A stretch of DNA of 64,000 bases from Temnothorax longispinosus (GCF_030848805.1 NC_092361.1:5828001-5892000), one strand, 5' to 3'; positions 34,601-46,273 are shown, numbered from the stretch's first letter. Notes: a model not told the origin generated them from the sequence alone. A program made the numbers and translations.

Positions 34601-36269
34601 TATTGATTTATTACTTTTTTACTGATTGAGAATAGTCTTAAATAAATTTTAATTTGTAAAATAATCATTGATCTATAATATACATCTATTAACAGGATCA
34701 ACAGTTCTTATACATAGGTATTAGGTGTGTAGGAAATTAATTCGACATTTTTTTCACAAAATACAAAGTTAATTCACAAAAAATCAATTACAAGTTTAAT
34801 AAATAATTTCTATTATTTCTTATGACTTTGCCTCATTTATTGCGGGCAGTTAAAGCCGCGGCACATAAATACGAATACATTCGCGGAAGAAACTTGACAG
34901 TTTTGTATCAATAAAGTTTTCAAGACTTTTTCGAATTTTTTCACTGCAGTACGTCTTAAAATGTGTATTAGATGAGATTTGGAGCGACTGGAATAAGTGG
35001 TAATCCAAACGGGCCTATAATAGATCTGATGAATAATCCGAATGACAATTTTTTGTCCGGCACAATGTTTTCCAGCTTAAAACATAGATATGACATTCTT
35101 CGTCCCTTTTATGGGATATAGCTGAACATTGTCATACTGCAAAATAACTTGTCTAGTTTCAAAAACTTTAATATCATTTTTTGCACGTTTTATGGGGCAC
35201 AGCACTTTCATCTAGAATTCTAGACTAATCTAGAGCAAAATAAATTATTACCGCAGCTTCAGCAGCACTTCTTAAAATTAGAATACTAGAATAGTTATAT
35301 ATATAGTGTCTCAAATGTTGCTTTTTAAACGCCATCGTACGTGTTCACTACTGTTTTGTGAGATTTTATCGTCTCCTTCTTCAAGGCATATGGTATTTTT
35401 GAAACGTAGAGGTCCACATTTGGGAAAAAGCAGGAAAATTATTTAATCTTAAAACGGAGTTACAAGGCATCGAATTAATTTACACTTAATAATAATTTAA
35501 AAAATAATATGTATAATACATATAATTATATATATACTTTCTAGGAGTTTGGCAACATTTTGTTAGCTATAAGTTATCTACCCACTGCAGAAAGACTGAC
35601 TATTAACATCATGAAGCTGCGCGATATCAAATTTATACCAACTGTGTTGAGTTTAAATGAATTTAGTAAGTATTGCCAATGTTAATATCGTAAAAAAATA
35701 TTTTTAAACAAATACTTTTATTGCAGATCCATATGTTAGAGTGTTAATGTTAAACGGGAAGACGGGTAAGAAGATGAAGAAGAAGAAAACCAAATTCCTG
35801 CGCGCCGTCGCGCAACCGGAGTTTAACGAGATTTTGACGTTTGATTTGGCAGTCACTCAACTCGATACCGTTCAATTTCTGGTGGTACTCTGTAGCAAGG
35901 TAAATTGTGAGGGAAAAGATTATTAAAAATAAATAAATAAATAAAAAATAAAAACAGTAGATTTATAACATGGTTAAAGATCAATAATATATTTATTATT
36001 ATAATTATTATTAAAATATATATTTATATCGTTTGGGGTTAGCAGGTATATAACTTAGAAATAATTCATACAATATATTACACAAAAACTTCTAAATCAC
36101 AATTAAAAGATAGTGTCCTAATAGTGTCCTCTAATGTGGGTGCCATGCATATATCATAAGAATTATTACTATTTTAATATGTATAATTATAATAGAATAG
36201 AATAGACTATATTTTTACTGTATCAAGATTTCACGCTTTATTATGAGAGTGAGTGAGAATAGAAGAGGA

Positions 36270-36308
<39 letters not shown>

Positions 36309-37286
36309 AAATATTTGCGTGTCTTATTACATATGTCCTCCGGGGCGAAGCCCGGGTAACCAGCTAGTATATCTATATATCTATATCTATACTATTATAT
36401 AAAATTCTTACCGCGGGTGGTGTATGTTTGGCTGTTTTTAACTTAAAAACTATTGGACCGAATTTTTATTAAAAGCATATAAAATAGGGGAAGAATTTTC
36501 CGGGGAGTGCTATAAAGTGTGTAGTTTTTCGTTACCGATTTTCTGGAAACCGATTTTTTTAATTTTTCTTATTACTTATTCAAGGAGATAAATGAAACTA
36601 TGTCAATCATTTCTTTGCCGATCCTGAACCTGTTATATTTCAAGATAATTTTTATTAATAATTCTATTAGAGCGTTAAACATACACGTGACAAATACTTT
36701 GATACTTGCTTTCTCGCTTCTCTCTTAGACAGTAGGAGAATCCATGCAATTAACTAGTGTACGTAAGGTATAATTCCGATGCGTTAACGCTAACTATTTC
36801 TCAGAAAAAGAAATGTTCTTTTGTGGATAACGGCTCGGACTGAATTGATTGCCAATTTCATCGATTCGGCTTTTCTTTCTCTTGCGCCTCTTTTCTCTTT
36901 CTTCCTTACTTCTATTTACTTCCATTATTTTATTCGTCACTTTTTATATAATTTATTAAACAAATTTAAATATAACAACTAATTTAATATCAATCCTAGA
37001 TTATAAATAGACTAAGAATAGCTTTTGTAGAAACAATAATACGATCGAGAAAATCGCGTTTTGCAGTCATTAATAATTTTAGGTTTTACCGGAAGGACTA
37101 GCTGCCAATACCGCCGACGCGAGTGATAGCGAAGAATCTATCAGTTCATTCAAAAGATCTACCGATACCTTCATCGGTAAAGTGGCTCTTGGAAAAGGTG
37201 TAAGAGGTTCGACGGAGAGGCTACATTGGTTTTCAGTGCTCCAAAATCCAAGGAAACTTGTTACTGTCTGGCACACTTTGAAATAA
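28603..37286 (+). CDS. Synaptotagmin-like tandem C2 protein, nine exons
   Basis: Exons: 28603-28744, 30858-30977, 32110-32198, 32287-32418, 32578-32775, 33803-33955, 35545-35665, 35727-35899 and 37083-37286. All are phase-consistent and give 443 residues. A short lumenal N terminus and one membrane helix (about 10-34) are followed by a cysteine cluster (32, 38, 43) typical of palmitoylated synaptotagmins. After a polar linker come C2A (about 130-275) and C2B (about 278-430). C2B has the polybasic strand KKMKKKKTK, and the C terminus is VWHTLK, the WHxL motif of synaptotagmins. Loop-1 aspartates expected in calcium-binding C2 domains are replaced (LEPYVAL in C2A, FNPYVRV in C2B), so calcium-independent membrane or SNARE interaction is likely. 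Family membership is clear; the subtype (Syt12/14-like or other divergent insect isoform) is not. Confidence 0.88.
28960..29045. repeat. CT-rich low-complexity tract
   Basis: Pyrimidine-rich (CT/TCC) run in intron 1 of the synaptotagmin-like gene. Open frames on both strands across it are artefacts. Confidence 0.8.
30197..30660. mobile_element. TTAA-flanked foldback element A (464 bp)
   Basis: It is flanked by TTAA at 30193-30196 and 30661-30664. Ends read GGAGGGTGGTTGCTCAAAT and, reverse complemented, GGAAGGTGGTTGCTTAAAT. Arms of about 150 bp pair (shared blocks TTATGGAGAATATTCGTC and GCATGGTTGTCGAGTAAT). No coding capacity. TTAA targets are typical of piggyBac-type transposases, although the termini are not canonical piggyBac. 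It lies in intron 1 of the synaptotagmin-like gene. Confidence 0.85.
31167..31708. mobile_element. Non-autonomous Tc1/mariner-type element (copy 2)
   Basis: TA-flanked (31165-31166 and 31709-31710). The right end reverse complemented reads CACTGCCGACCAAAAGTTTG; the left end is diverged (CACTGGTGGCCAAAA). The AT-rich interior, including AAAAAATATTTTTTATA and a TTTTTTCGTCAAA block, matches the reverse complement of the copy at 22298-22810. It lies in intron 2 of the synaptotagmin-like gene. Confidence 0.85.
32836..33056. mobile_element. Foldback element with internal direct repeats
   Basis: Arms 32881-32929 and 33003-33052 pair (GGTGGACCTCGGTTTGCGTG with its diverged reverse complement, then AAAGTTGAAAACCCGAACC). 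Two direct units starting TTTCGCCC and ending TTTGCGTGG / CTTCGCGTGG (about 32850-32902 and 32940-32980) lie inside. It is unusually GC-rich for an intron here. Confidence 0.75.
33124..33569. mobile_element. Foldback MITE, about 445 bp
   Basis: The ends TAAGCAGTCAGATTTGTCG (33124) and, reverse complemented, TAAGTAGTGAGATTTGACG (33569) begin arms of about 90 bp containing AAAATAAAGCTT and TCCTTTAACACAATGTT. The right arm has a C9 run. It lies in the same intron as the preceding element, 70 bp away, before exon 6 of the synaptotagmin-like gene. Confidence 0.8.
36262..36312. repeat. (GA)n microsatellite
   Basis: GAGAGA run of about 20 units with small interruptions, just upstream of a Helitron-type terminus. 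Confidence 0.9.
36336..36366 (+). mobile_element. Helitron-type 3' terminus
   Basis: CCGGGGCGAAGCCCGGG forms a short hairpin and is followed by TAACCAGCTAG and then T, the layout of Helitron 3' ends (hairpin about 10 nt before CTAG, inserted before T). The body upstream appears truncated or is merged with the GA repeat. It lies in intron 8 of the synaptotagmin-like gene. Confidence 0.65.
36384..36600 (+). mobile_element. Helitron-like 5' terminus and repeat body
   Basis: TCTATACTATTATATAAAA starts within 20 bp of the CTAG end to the left, as Helitron 5' ends do (TC start, A/T-rich leader). The following sequence (CCGCGGGTGG, AAAACTATTGGACCGAATTT, GGGGAAGAATTTTCCGGGG, TACCGATTTT) recurs in diverged form at 9545-9615. 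The 3' limit of this copy was not found. Confidence 0.5.
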
Positions 37287-37289
37287 TAT

Positions 37290-38400
37290 GTATATATATA
37301 TATGTTATATGAAAAATAATTGTAATTTTGCGGCAACTTTTATTATGCACCATTGCACGTGCAAAAAGTCACGCGTGATCTTATATTTATTTTATAATTT
37401 TATTAGTATTATTAATAGACATATTTACCTACATAACGACCAAAGATTATTTTGTGCAACTTATTTTATGAAATATTATTTTGTTAAATTTTATTTAAGT
37501 CTCTACTCAGGATTATAATAAAAACGAAATAATAAATTAACACGTACTAATATTATGATAATTATTAATGATAAAGCGATTTATGACATCATAAATTATC
37601 TTGCAATGTGTTTTTTTATTTGACTTTTTGCTTTAATTCTTTATGATAAAAATTCTGCTCAATTTTATGATTCATTTCAAAGGATGATCCTTTAAAAAGA
37701 TCAAAATAATTTTATCTTATATGTCGAAAGTAAAACTAAATAAAAATTGTATAAAATATAGCAATATTTTATACGTATAGAAATTAAAAAATACCTTTAT
37801 ATTAAAACTTTAATTGTTTAATGTTTTATCCTAAAGATTGCTACTTATATACTTTTTTATTTAACCGACTTCAAAAAGAAGGTTCTCAATTCGATGAGTA
37901 TGTATGTGGATTATTTAACCAACTTCAAAAAGAAGAGCCATTTAATATTTATTCTTATTCCTATAATATGTGCTCTATGAGAGAAAAATCTTACCTCTGT
38001 GGTATGAGCGCCTCCCATGCATAAAAAGCATGTAGCGCTGCCTTGCATCAAACGCATGAATTTGTCGTTTAATATCCTACTTCATGCCTGTGGTGGCATG
38101 AATTTATGTGTTTGATGCAAGGCAGCGCTACTGTTTTTTATGCATAAGAGGCGCTCATACCACAGTGGTAAGATTTTTCTCTCCGTGTAGAGCGTGATAT
38201 TGTGCGCAGGGTCTTACTATGGAGAACACTTATTCAAAAGTCCCGTCTGTCCCGCTGCACGTCGCAATATCTATCGCGATATCTATATCGGCTTATCGCT
38301 GACGGCTGGCAGATGACGGCAGCGGTGCATACTCTCTGCGAGACATCTAGCGAACAAACCGTCGACGAGCCAGCCGAACTGCTGACTGCTGAAGTGCTGA
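37290..38400. other. 3' flank of the synaptotagmin-like gene with repeats
   Basis: AT-rich. Two direct copies of TTATTTAACCRACTTCAAAAAGAAG lie at about 37857 and 37914, a string reminiscent of widespread insect transposon termini. No gene is supported. Confidence 0.5.
37979..38184. mobile_element. Foldback MITE, 206 bp
   Basis: Arms of about 85 bp (GAGAGAAAAATCTTAC at 37979, reverse complement ending 38184) are almost identical, sharing GTGGTATGAGCGCCTC, TGCATAAAAAGCATG and CTGCCTTGCATCAAAC. The centre is about 35 nt. It lies directly upstream of the CpG block at 38.2-38.9 kb. Confidence 0.85.
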
Positions 38401-38880
38401 ACTTGGCTCAGTCTGTTTTATGATTTATGTGGGTGGTTGTGTCGTGTTATCGTGTTGTTGAATTTCCGTCGTTTCATCGGCTCCTTTTCGCGATTTTGCT
38501 ATCCGGTCTCCGGTCTATTGTCGCGGAACGCGGTACTCGCAAGCATATCGAGAAATCGACAGGTGAGTTCCGACAACGATCACTATTCGTAAAACGTAAC
38601 CTCTAAGCGTGTGGTTAACGCGCTGCTCCACGTCGGACGACATTCTCCCGTATCTCTCTTTTTCTCTGTCTCTCTCTTTTTCCTCTCTAATTCCATTGTT
38701 CGAACCGGCATTCGTTACCATTCGCGTATCTCGCGCTCTCGTTACGTCGTGTTTCGAATTCTCGATTCGCGGAGCATCATCGGTCACGTCGCGGACGCTT
38801 CCTATCAATCCTATCGTTCCTACGACGACGAAGCGACGTGCTTGGTCGATCGGAGGCATATTTAATGGATAAACAGAACC
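38200..38880 (+). promoter_or_regulatory. CpG-rich promoter block with candidate 5' UTR exon (38410-38562)
   Basis: GC-rich DNA with an initiator-like CTCAGTC at 38407-38413 and a consensus donor CAG/GTGAGT at 38562-38563. Together they look like a first non-coding exon of a plus-strand transcript. The next supported plus-strand gene is Wdr62, whose start codon is 19 kb downstream, so this could be its distal promoter or the start of a long non-coding RNA. Open frames of 60-178 codons on both strands show no family similarity. Confidence 0.4.
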
Positions 38881-38965
38881 GCCGATGATTACAAAGAATG
38901 CTCTCCCCGATAAATGACCATTGAAAGTATATCTTCTTCTAATAGTTTTGACATTGATATTTATA

Positions 38966-39409
38966 TACAGAGTGTTTTGAAACAACACCAATAATGTGTA
39001 AAGGTTAATAGAGGGTGACGACGCACAAACAATTTTTAAGTGGCAACTCATCCGGAAATGTTGCGTTTTTGCGCTACAGTAATGAAGTTATATCAGAAGT
39101 GTTTTTGAAACGAATTTCAAATTCAAAGCCACTACGTGGCGATATATTATAATAAGTGATTAAACGTATGTCTTTCGACAAAATGCATCGAGTTTGCGTG
39201 AAATTTGACGCACGTTGAATGGTATATTTAAATTGTCATCGAGATGATTTATCGACACACTATGATATGTGTTTACTTTTGTATTCTTGTACACGTATTG
39301 TAATATAGAGAAGAAACGTGATATTTTCAGTCATGAGTTGCTGCTTAAAAAACGTTTGGTTTTCACTCTTTATTAACACGTTGTCGGTGTTGTTTCAAGT
39401 CTGTTTGTA
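38966..39409. mobile_element. MITE with terminal inverted repeats
   Basis: Left end ATACAGAGTGTTTTGAAACAACACC and right end reverse complement ATACAAACAGACTTGAAACAACACC pair, followed by a related AATAATGTG / ACAACGTG block. Flanking dinucleotides are TA. No coding capacity. Confidence 0.65.
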
Positions 39410-39454
39410 TACGTTTGTTTTCTAAAATCATACTTTAAAACGATACGGCATTAA

Positions 39455-40133
39455 GGAGGTAGACAACCTCGACAAACGAAAATATATATACTCTTTTTCT
39501 TAAATTAAATATTTGAGAAATAAAGAATTGAGATTTGAAACTTTGGCACATAATTTTATATTCTGTTATAATTATAGAAAAAAAATCATTAAAAAATATT
39601 AATATTAGCGGGAATTATTAGTAATGAAGGGAAAGTTCTTTCCATTCAATAGCCAGTGGTAGACGATTTCGGAGTAACGACAAATCTAAAACAAAATTAA
39701 AAAACGGGGATTCATAATCTAGAAACGTGTCTAAAATATGTTAAAAGCAAAATTTTAAAACTTTTTTTTAATTTTATTGAAAAAACATGTAATTTTGCAC
39801 TTTTTTGCAACTAAAATGTTTTTTAAAATTTTTTCAAATTTTGCTTTTGACACATTTTAGATAATGTTTCTAACAAACATGTAAAACATTTTTGAAAGAA
39901 ATCGGAGCTGTTTTCGAGATTTTATGTCCATCTACAGGTACTGAACTGCTTCCCTTCATTACCAATAGCTCCTGTTGTTATTAATATTATTTTTTTTACA
40001 ATAATCATAAAAGAATATAGACCACAATAGACGCATGTACCAAAGTTTTAAATACTCAGAGTTTCCTATTTTTTAAATATTTAATTTTAAAAGAAACATC
40101 AATTTTTTCGCTTGTCAAGGTTTGTCTACCCTC
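39455..40133. mobile_element. TTAA-flanked foldback element B (679 bp)
   Basis: TTAA lies at 39451-39454 and 40134-40137. Ends GGAGGTAGACAACCTCGAC and, reverse complemented, GAGGGTAGACAAACCTTGAC open arms of about 200 bp that also share AATTAAATATTTGAGAAAT-like and GTAATGAAGGGAA blocks. No coding capacity. Confidence 0.8.
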
Positions 40134-40855
40134 TTAAAATTTCTAAACCGATGACATAGATTTGGCAATTCGATAAATGCATACTGTTCAAAAATGCGCA
40201 CGTGTCAAGAAGACAGAATGAGATAAATAAATTCTAAATATAGTAAATTCTAGAGTTAAATCAGCCATTATAAGTACTACCATTATAGTCTTTTATAGTT
40301 CTGTATCGCATTCTTATGTTTATTAATCATCGACTTATAAAATTGCTATAAGGAGGAAAATCATCTGTTAGGTGATATCTTTTTGTTGTTGACTATCTAC
40401 TGTTAATCAATAGGCATCATTCATCCTTATTAGAGATTTTTTAGGATTTGGATAGTAAAGTGGTTTTATTTTGTTCCAAATTTTTACATCAAATTGTATT
40501 TTCTTCAACAACAACACTCGCACTCTTTCAATAAAAGATAAGAATAGTCTGTGACAAAAAGTTAAACAGAATGAAAAAGAACAAAAAGGATATTCTATAA
40601 TAAAAAAATAATGTACAATTTATTTTAGTTATTTTTTTTATTTTAATCTAAAATAACTTTTATCGTAATTTCTATATAAATAGAGGAAAGAATGTAAAAT
40701 AACTATTGGACTTGTTTCAGTAGATAACAAATAGACTTCTGTTTTTCTTTTCAATCTCTCCTTTTATTTTTCCTTTTCTCTCTTCTCTCCCTCCTTTTGT
40801 TCTCTACCCTTTCCTTCACTTTGTCCCCTGTCTTTCATTTTCTTCTCCTCATCCC

Positions 40856-40860
<5 letters not shown>

Positions 40861-40890
<30 letters not shown>
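40861..40890. repeat. (CT)n microsatellite in a pyrimidine-rich tract
   Basis: CT run inside a 40740-41010 pyrimidine-rich block. The long open frame across it is an artefact. Confidence 0.9.
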
Positions 40891-40894
<4 letters not shown>

Positions 40895-41019
40895 ACTCCC
40901 CCTCCAGTTCCTCCCTCTCCCCCCTCCCTTTCTCTCCTCGTTCTCTGTTTTCTTTTTCTGCTCAAATCTTCTTTTTTTGTCTTTCCCTCCTCCACCACTC
41001 ACCTTCCTCTATCTTTTTC

Positions 41020-43536
41020 GCTAATATCTGTACAAATGATGTACGTACAAATGATAGCTGAAGCTAATAAAGTATTCATTTATTGATTCATCTGTCTTAT
41101 TTTAAATGTAGAAACAACTGCAACTTAACGTAGTACAAGTTGAAAGAAATGTTTATTAAAGCACGCTTAATAATCATATTTCATTGTACGTTGGAATGTT
41201 AATTTCATGAATAACTGTCTCTTCTGCTGGGATAAAAAGAACAAGAAAATAATATAATCTAATTATATTATCAAGATTACGGGATGGTCGCAAGTAATAC
41301 GTGCACGTGCGTGCGCAACACGCTTCTTCATATACTATATCAGATACATTCAATCACGCACGGCAAAATGCCATGCTTTCCATAAAGTATGTTAAAAGTA
41401 ATAATGTTACAAAAACATAATTTTACGATATTTATCTTTATTCGAAAAAAGGTGTAGTATTTTATATCTGGTGTCTATACAACGTGTAAACTTTGAAAAA
41501 GTTTATAGTTACATTTATTTTAACAATAAAGAAACTTATTAACGCTTGATCAAAGCAAAAGTAAAATAATATGGAAGAACGACCACGTTTTCGAGCACGA
41601 AAGGATATTAGAAAATATTTTGAAAAAAGACTAGCATTTATTAAACCACAATTAACTAGCCTACGTTTCGTGCCATATTTGGTCTTTCGCAGAGCATGCA
41701 CTTGTACTTATATTTTAATTGATGTTTGTTATGGAAAGAACTAAGAAACAGGAAATATTTCCAGTTTTTGGATAATCATTAAATATTCTTTGGCCACGTG
41801 TTAATTTAAAATTAGATTTTCTCATAAATCTATAGAGAATAAAACATAATTTTTATACATTAGTGACGTGTTTTAAATAAACACATACCTTTGACATTAC
41901 AGATAATGATTGAAACAAAAACTTACAAAAAATACATACTTTAAAGTACATACTTAAGTGAGAATCGAACCATTGACTTAAGCTTTCTGATGAAGTCCGT
42001 TCGTAGACTAATATAGATAGACTGCGCCTTCTTATGCAATAGCTGACAACATTGGAGACCAGAGATATTTGTGATCAGATACCCTTTAAGGCTCGGAAAA
42101 GAGGCGATGTATAGGACTGATATTAACTTGATACTCAACTTTATAAAAATTTGTAATACGATTTCTAATTTTTTTTCGAGGTAACTAACAAAACAAAAGA
42201 CAACACAAAGAGATACAAACAAAATAAAAGTTAGCTGTTATAAAGTTTTATTTTTGTATAAAATAAAAAGTCGGGTTTTTACTAATAATGGCCTTATGTG
42301 CCTAGTTTAACGGTAGTGGAGCCTCCCGCAGGGGGGCGGAACCTACTGCATCCGCGCATGCACTTTTCCTGCACCCACATAACAATTGGTTATCTTTTTC
42401 TAATGTTATTCTCAATTCATAGAGTGAGATATATATATATATTTTTTTTTTTATTACAAGAACATGAAAGAAGTTAATTTTGTCGAAAAATTAAATTTGT
42501 TTTTCTCGGAAACTAAGCATTTGCAGAACTTAACACTGTAGGTTCCGACTATATTTAGTGGGTACTACATACCTGTAAAATTTTATCAAAATCGGGTGTG
42601 GGAGGTTTTCGGAAGTTTATCCGGACAAACTAAAACCGCCAAGTTTATGCAGCGTCTTTTACATTATCCAATAATAGACAATGTTTGCTTAACACTTGTT
42701 ATCAGATTGTTTAACATTCGTTATCAAATTTCAAATTTAAATTTGAATAAAGATAAGCAAATGCTCTTATTAATATAAGAAACGCATTTTTCTCGAGCGA
42801 TAAAAGTTATTTAAAAAATAAAAGAAAATGTTTATTATCACAACTTATTATATATCTATATATGTTATTATCACAAATGTATATGTTTATTATCACAAAT
42901 ATTTATTATCACAACATAGGAAAAATGTTTTTGATTATAATTATGTTAGATTAAAGTATAGGGCTGCCATACGTCCTGTATATACGAGATTATTCCGTAT
43001 TTGAACTCCCGTATTTTCGTGAAACCGCCCATAGTCCTCTTCGTATACAGAGCTACCATTTCGAGGTCCCGATCCACCGTATTATTGTTATGTTATTGTA
43101 CCTACTTAATTAGATTTTCCAATCATATGTATCAAACACAAAATTTTGTGTTCTATAATTTTGAGATAACTTGCTCAGAATTCTACAATTATCTAAAGAA
43201 AAATAAGGATTTATTAAAATATGTTAAATCGTTTAAAAAGTATGACTGGTACAAAAAAACGTGAAAATTTTTTGAGTTAAATTTAGTCTTTTAAAATGAC
43301 GATAAATTTCACAGCAGTAAATGTTTGTTGTTAATTTGTTTGAGAAATATTTTTTATTTTTTAATTTTAATGTGTACTAGCTTTATTTTAATGTTATTGT
43401 GCTGTAATATCAAGACAAAGTGTGTCTAATTTAAAGTAAAACGTGTGATATAAACGATTTTATATACTCCCTTTTTCCTCCTCCCTCCACATCTCTGTTC
43501 TGTATATCACCTCGGCGACTTTATAGTAGCCCTAAA
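41020..43536. other. AT-rich intergenic DNA
   Basis: No supported gene. A 57-codon plus frame at 41570 and overlapping minus frames show no recognisable family. GC-rich strings at 42305-42385 (a CCTCCCGCAGGGGGG hairpin) are isolated. Confidence 0.45.
41948..42030 (-). repeat. Possible tRNA-derived repeat (box B-like)
   Basis: On the - strand GGCGCAGTCTATC is followed about 50 nt later by ATGGTTCGATTCTCAC, which resembles an RNA polymerase III box B (GGTTCGANTCC). A convincing cloverleaf could not be folded, so this is most likely an old SINE head. Confidence 0.3.
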
Positions 43537-43540
43537 TTAA

Positions 43541-44271
43541 GGAGATTCCTACGCTAAAAAATAATAATTTTTATATACTTAAAAAAAAAACTAATGCTAT
43601 CAACTTTATGTTTGTACATATATTTAATTTTTTTATTTATACTTTATAGAATATCTATAAGTTATATGATATACAAAAATAATATAAAATTATCTACATG
43701 GACAGTAGACGTGTCCATACTGATTTTGTTAAATTGTTGACAGTGTAGAGAGAAAACGACTCATTGTCAATGCAATGATTTGGGCTTTTGACATATAAAT
43801 TATAACTATTTTCTCCGTACGCTAAACTTAACAAAAGAATAAATTTTTGAAAAATATTTGTTTTGAAAAATATTTAATGGGAAAAGTAATAGTATAAAGA
43901 TATACTTTTTTTATAATGGCATATTTTTAACAATTCGCAATTTTTTATAATTTTAGGTAATAGATTTAGCGTATTATGCGTTTATCATTATTAATCACAA
44001 ATCAACTTAGTTTTTTCTTTAATTCAAGTGACTTGTTTTGACTCTGCAGTGTCAGCAATTTCACAAAATTAGTGTGGACACGTCTACTGCCCGTGTAGAT
44101 ATCTCGACAATTTTATATGCTTTTTGTATATCAAAATTCATGGATATTCTATAAAGTATAAATAAAATATTGCGTACAAACATAAAATTGATAGCACTAA
44201 AAGATAGCATTTAAAAAAGTATAAAAATTGTTATTTTTTAGCGCTCCAAACGTCCAAACCAGGTGGTTCCC
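43541..44271. mobile_element. TTAA-flanked foldback element C (731 bp)
   Basis: TTAA lies at 43537-43540 and 44272-44275. Arms of about 200 bp share CGCTAAAAAATAA, TTTATGTTTGTAC, TATACTTTATAGAATATC and GGCAGTAGACGTGTCC-type blocks. The extreme ends are more diverged (GGAGATTCC / GGGAACCACC). No coding capacity. Confidence 0.8.
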
Positions 44272-44335
44272 TTAATAGCCAGAAATATATTACCAATTCT
44301 TTTACATTACTTTAGCAAATCAATTTTTCTTTACA

Positions 44336-44778
44336 TATGGGGCATTCCATGCGCCAAATCGACCTGGGTTTGACCCTCGACCTCTCGGATTTGGTCTGCA
44401 ATTTTTATGTTATTGTTCCAACTCTAAAATGTACTCAGAATTTTTTTTAGATTTTTTTTATTTTGATTTATTTATAATTTTTCAAACCAACATATTGTTG
44501 GCCACAATTAAAAAATCTGAAAAAATTCTCAAAAATCTTATATCAAATATCAAAATTTTTAAGTCTTGACCTAGAGTGGACCGGCGTTTGCTTCTATTTT
44601 TTTTCGAGCTTTTTTCAAGCTTTGTTCGAAAAAAACATTGAAAAAATTAGAAGCATAAGTCAGTCAACTGTATAGACTGTTGCTTGAACATTTTTATATA
44701 TAACATAGGATTTTTCAGAATTTTTTTCAAATTTTTTCGAAACAAAACCCAGGTCGATTTTACATGGAATGCCCCATA
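44336..44778. mobile_element. MITE with 35-bp terminal inverted repeats (GGGGCATTCC type)
   Basis: TATGGGGCATTCCATG followed by AAATCGACCTGGGTTT at the left is matched by the reverse complement at the right (AAACCCAGGTCGATTT, then ATGGAATGCCCCATA). TA dinucleotides flank it. The interior is A/T-rich with TTTTTTCGA strings. Confidence 0.85.
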
Positions 44779-46271
44779 TATATTCTTTATATAGTTTTCT
44801 TTATAGTTTCTCATATATCAGTTAGCTCTATATTATAGTGCTATTCTTCATATTCTGTAACTTTCAACTGGTTTTACATCTTTTGTCTATAGAAATCTTA
44901 CTACAGTCTGTTGCTTAAAACTAATACACATAGCGCATATGGTATCTCCAATGTTTACTCGTTGGCTGCAAATGGAATACTGCAAATCGCGACACTGCAT
45001 GTCATTATATATACAAGCATTGCAAGACGCGCAAGGTTTCTCTATATAATTTCTCGTCCGTCAAAACATTTTAAATAAAAAAATATTTGTCTTTAATTTT
45101 TTATTTACTCTGGTACTTAGTCTCTTTGCTGCGTTGATTTATTATCGCCGTATAATATATACTGTATACTATCAATTAAACTTTGTACTAATCCGCAAAC
45201 AAATATTAGATTACAGATATTAATGTTATTATTAATTTTACATATAACGAATGTAGATGAAGTTTGTCACGCGATATATACTGATGTCCACAGCATATCA
45301 TGAGATTTTAATAATGCGTTATTCGTTCCACAATTACGTTCTTCTCTCGTATGTTTTACCGTTCGGCTACAACCGTTTAGACCGTTCGGCACGCAGTCGC
45401 ACGTCATTGTTATGCAAATGATTTTTGCACAACCGGATAACTATCTAGGGAGTGAAGTAAACGGCCGTAGGAGCTATGGGAACATTTCCTGGTATGTCTC
45501 GACACTTTAAATGCAATTTTCTATGTGATTATTTTAGATTTTTGGATTTAATTTTCTTCAGATTTTTAAATTAGTATTATCCATGTGTTTTAAGGTAATG
45601 TTGTTTTTGAAGAAGACTGTATCTATAAAGTTGACATGTTATTAATTTTTAAATGATAGTTTTAGTAGCACTTTTCAGTTTTAGTAGCACTTTTTTTTAG
45701 TTTTACAGTTTTTGCTAAACAAAAAAAGTTTCACATTTTTAAATCCAAAAAATCGAAAATGAAAAATGTGCTAACTTCATCATGGCTCATTTTCCTCTAA
45801 AGCACAAGAAACCATAGAATATTACGAGATAAGGGATTTTCGTTAATTCTAGGCTAGTTCTATAATTATATAGTGTTTTAGGATGAAATTTTAACAATTA
45901 ATAATTTTGTACGTAGTTTTGAATATTCGTAGCAGCACGACACTTGTGCTGACAATTTCTGATACTTTTGACAGTAGTTCTGGCTTGTTCAGTTCGAGTT
46001 CTGCGGTTGACAACATTTAAATATTATTGCTCCACCTTATGAACATTTTTTAAACAATTTTAATTTTTGCCGCAAGCACGACATTCGGCGGAATTGTATC
46101 ATGAAGTGAGTTAATACTCTAGAATTCGATAATTCTGATTAGAGTTTCTGCTTATTTTTGAAGAGTGCGTAACTATTGTATTTTCATGTTTATAAAAAGT
46201 GTTCCGGCGATTAATATCATTAAAATTTTGTCCTAAAACACTAATAAAAATAATAAACGCTATAATTATGG

Positions 46272-46273
<2 letters not shown>

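Noticed and set aside
38515..39051. 178-codon minus-strand open frame
   Set aside because: It overlaps a CpG-rich promoter-like block and a MITE, has no family resemblance, and equally long frames exist on the opposite strand.
40797..41024. Plus-strand Ser/Leu/Pro-rich open frame
   Set aside because: A by-product of a pyrimidine-rich microsatellite.
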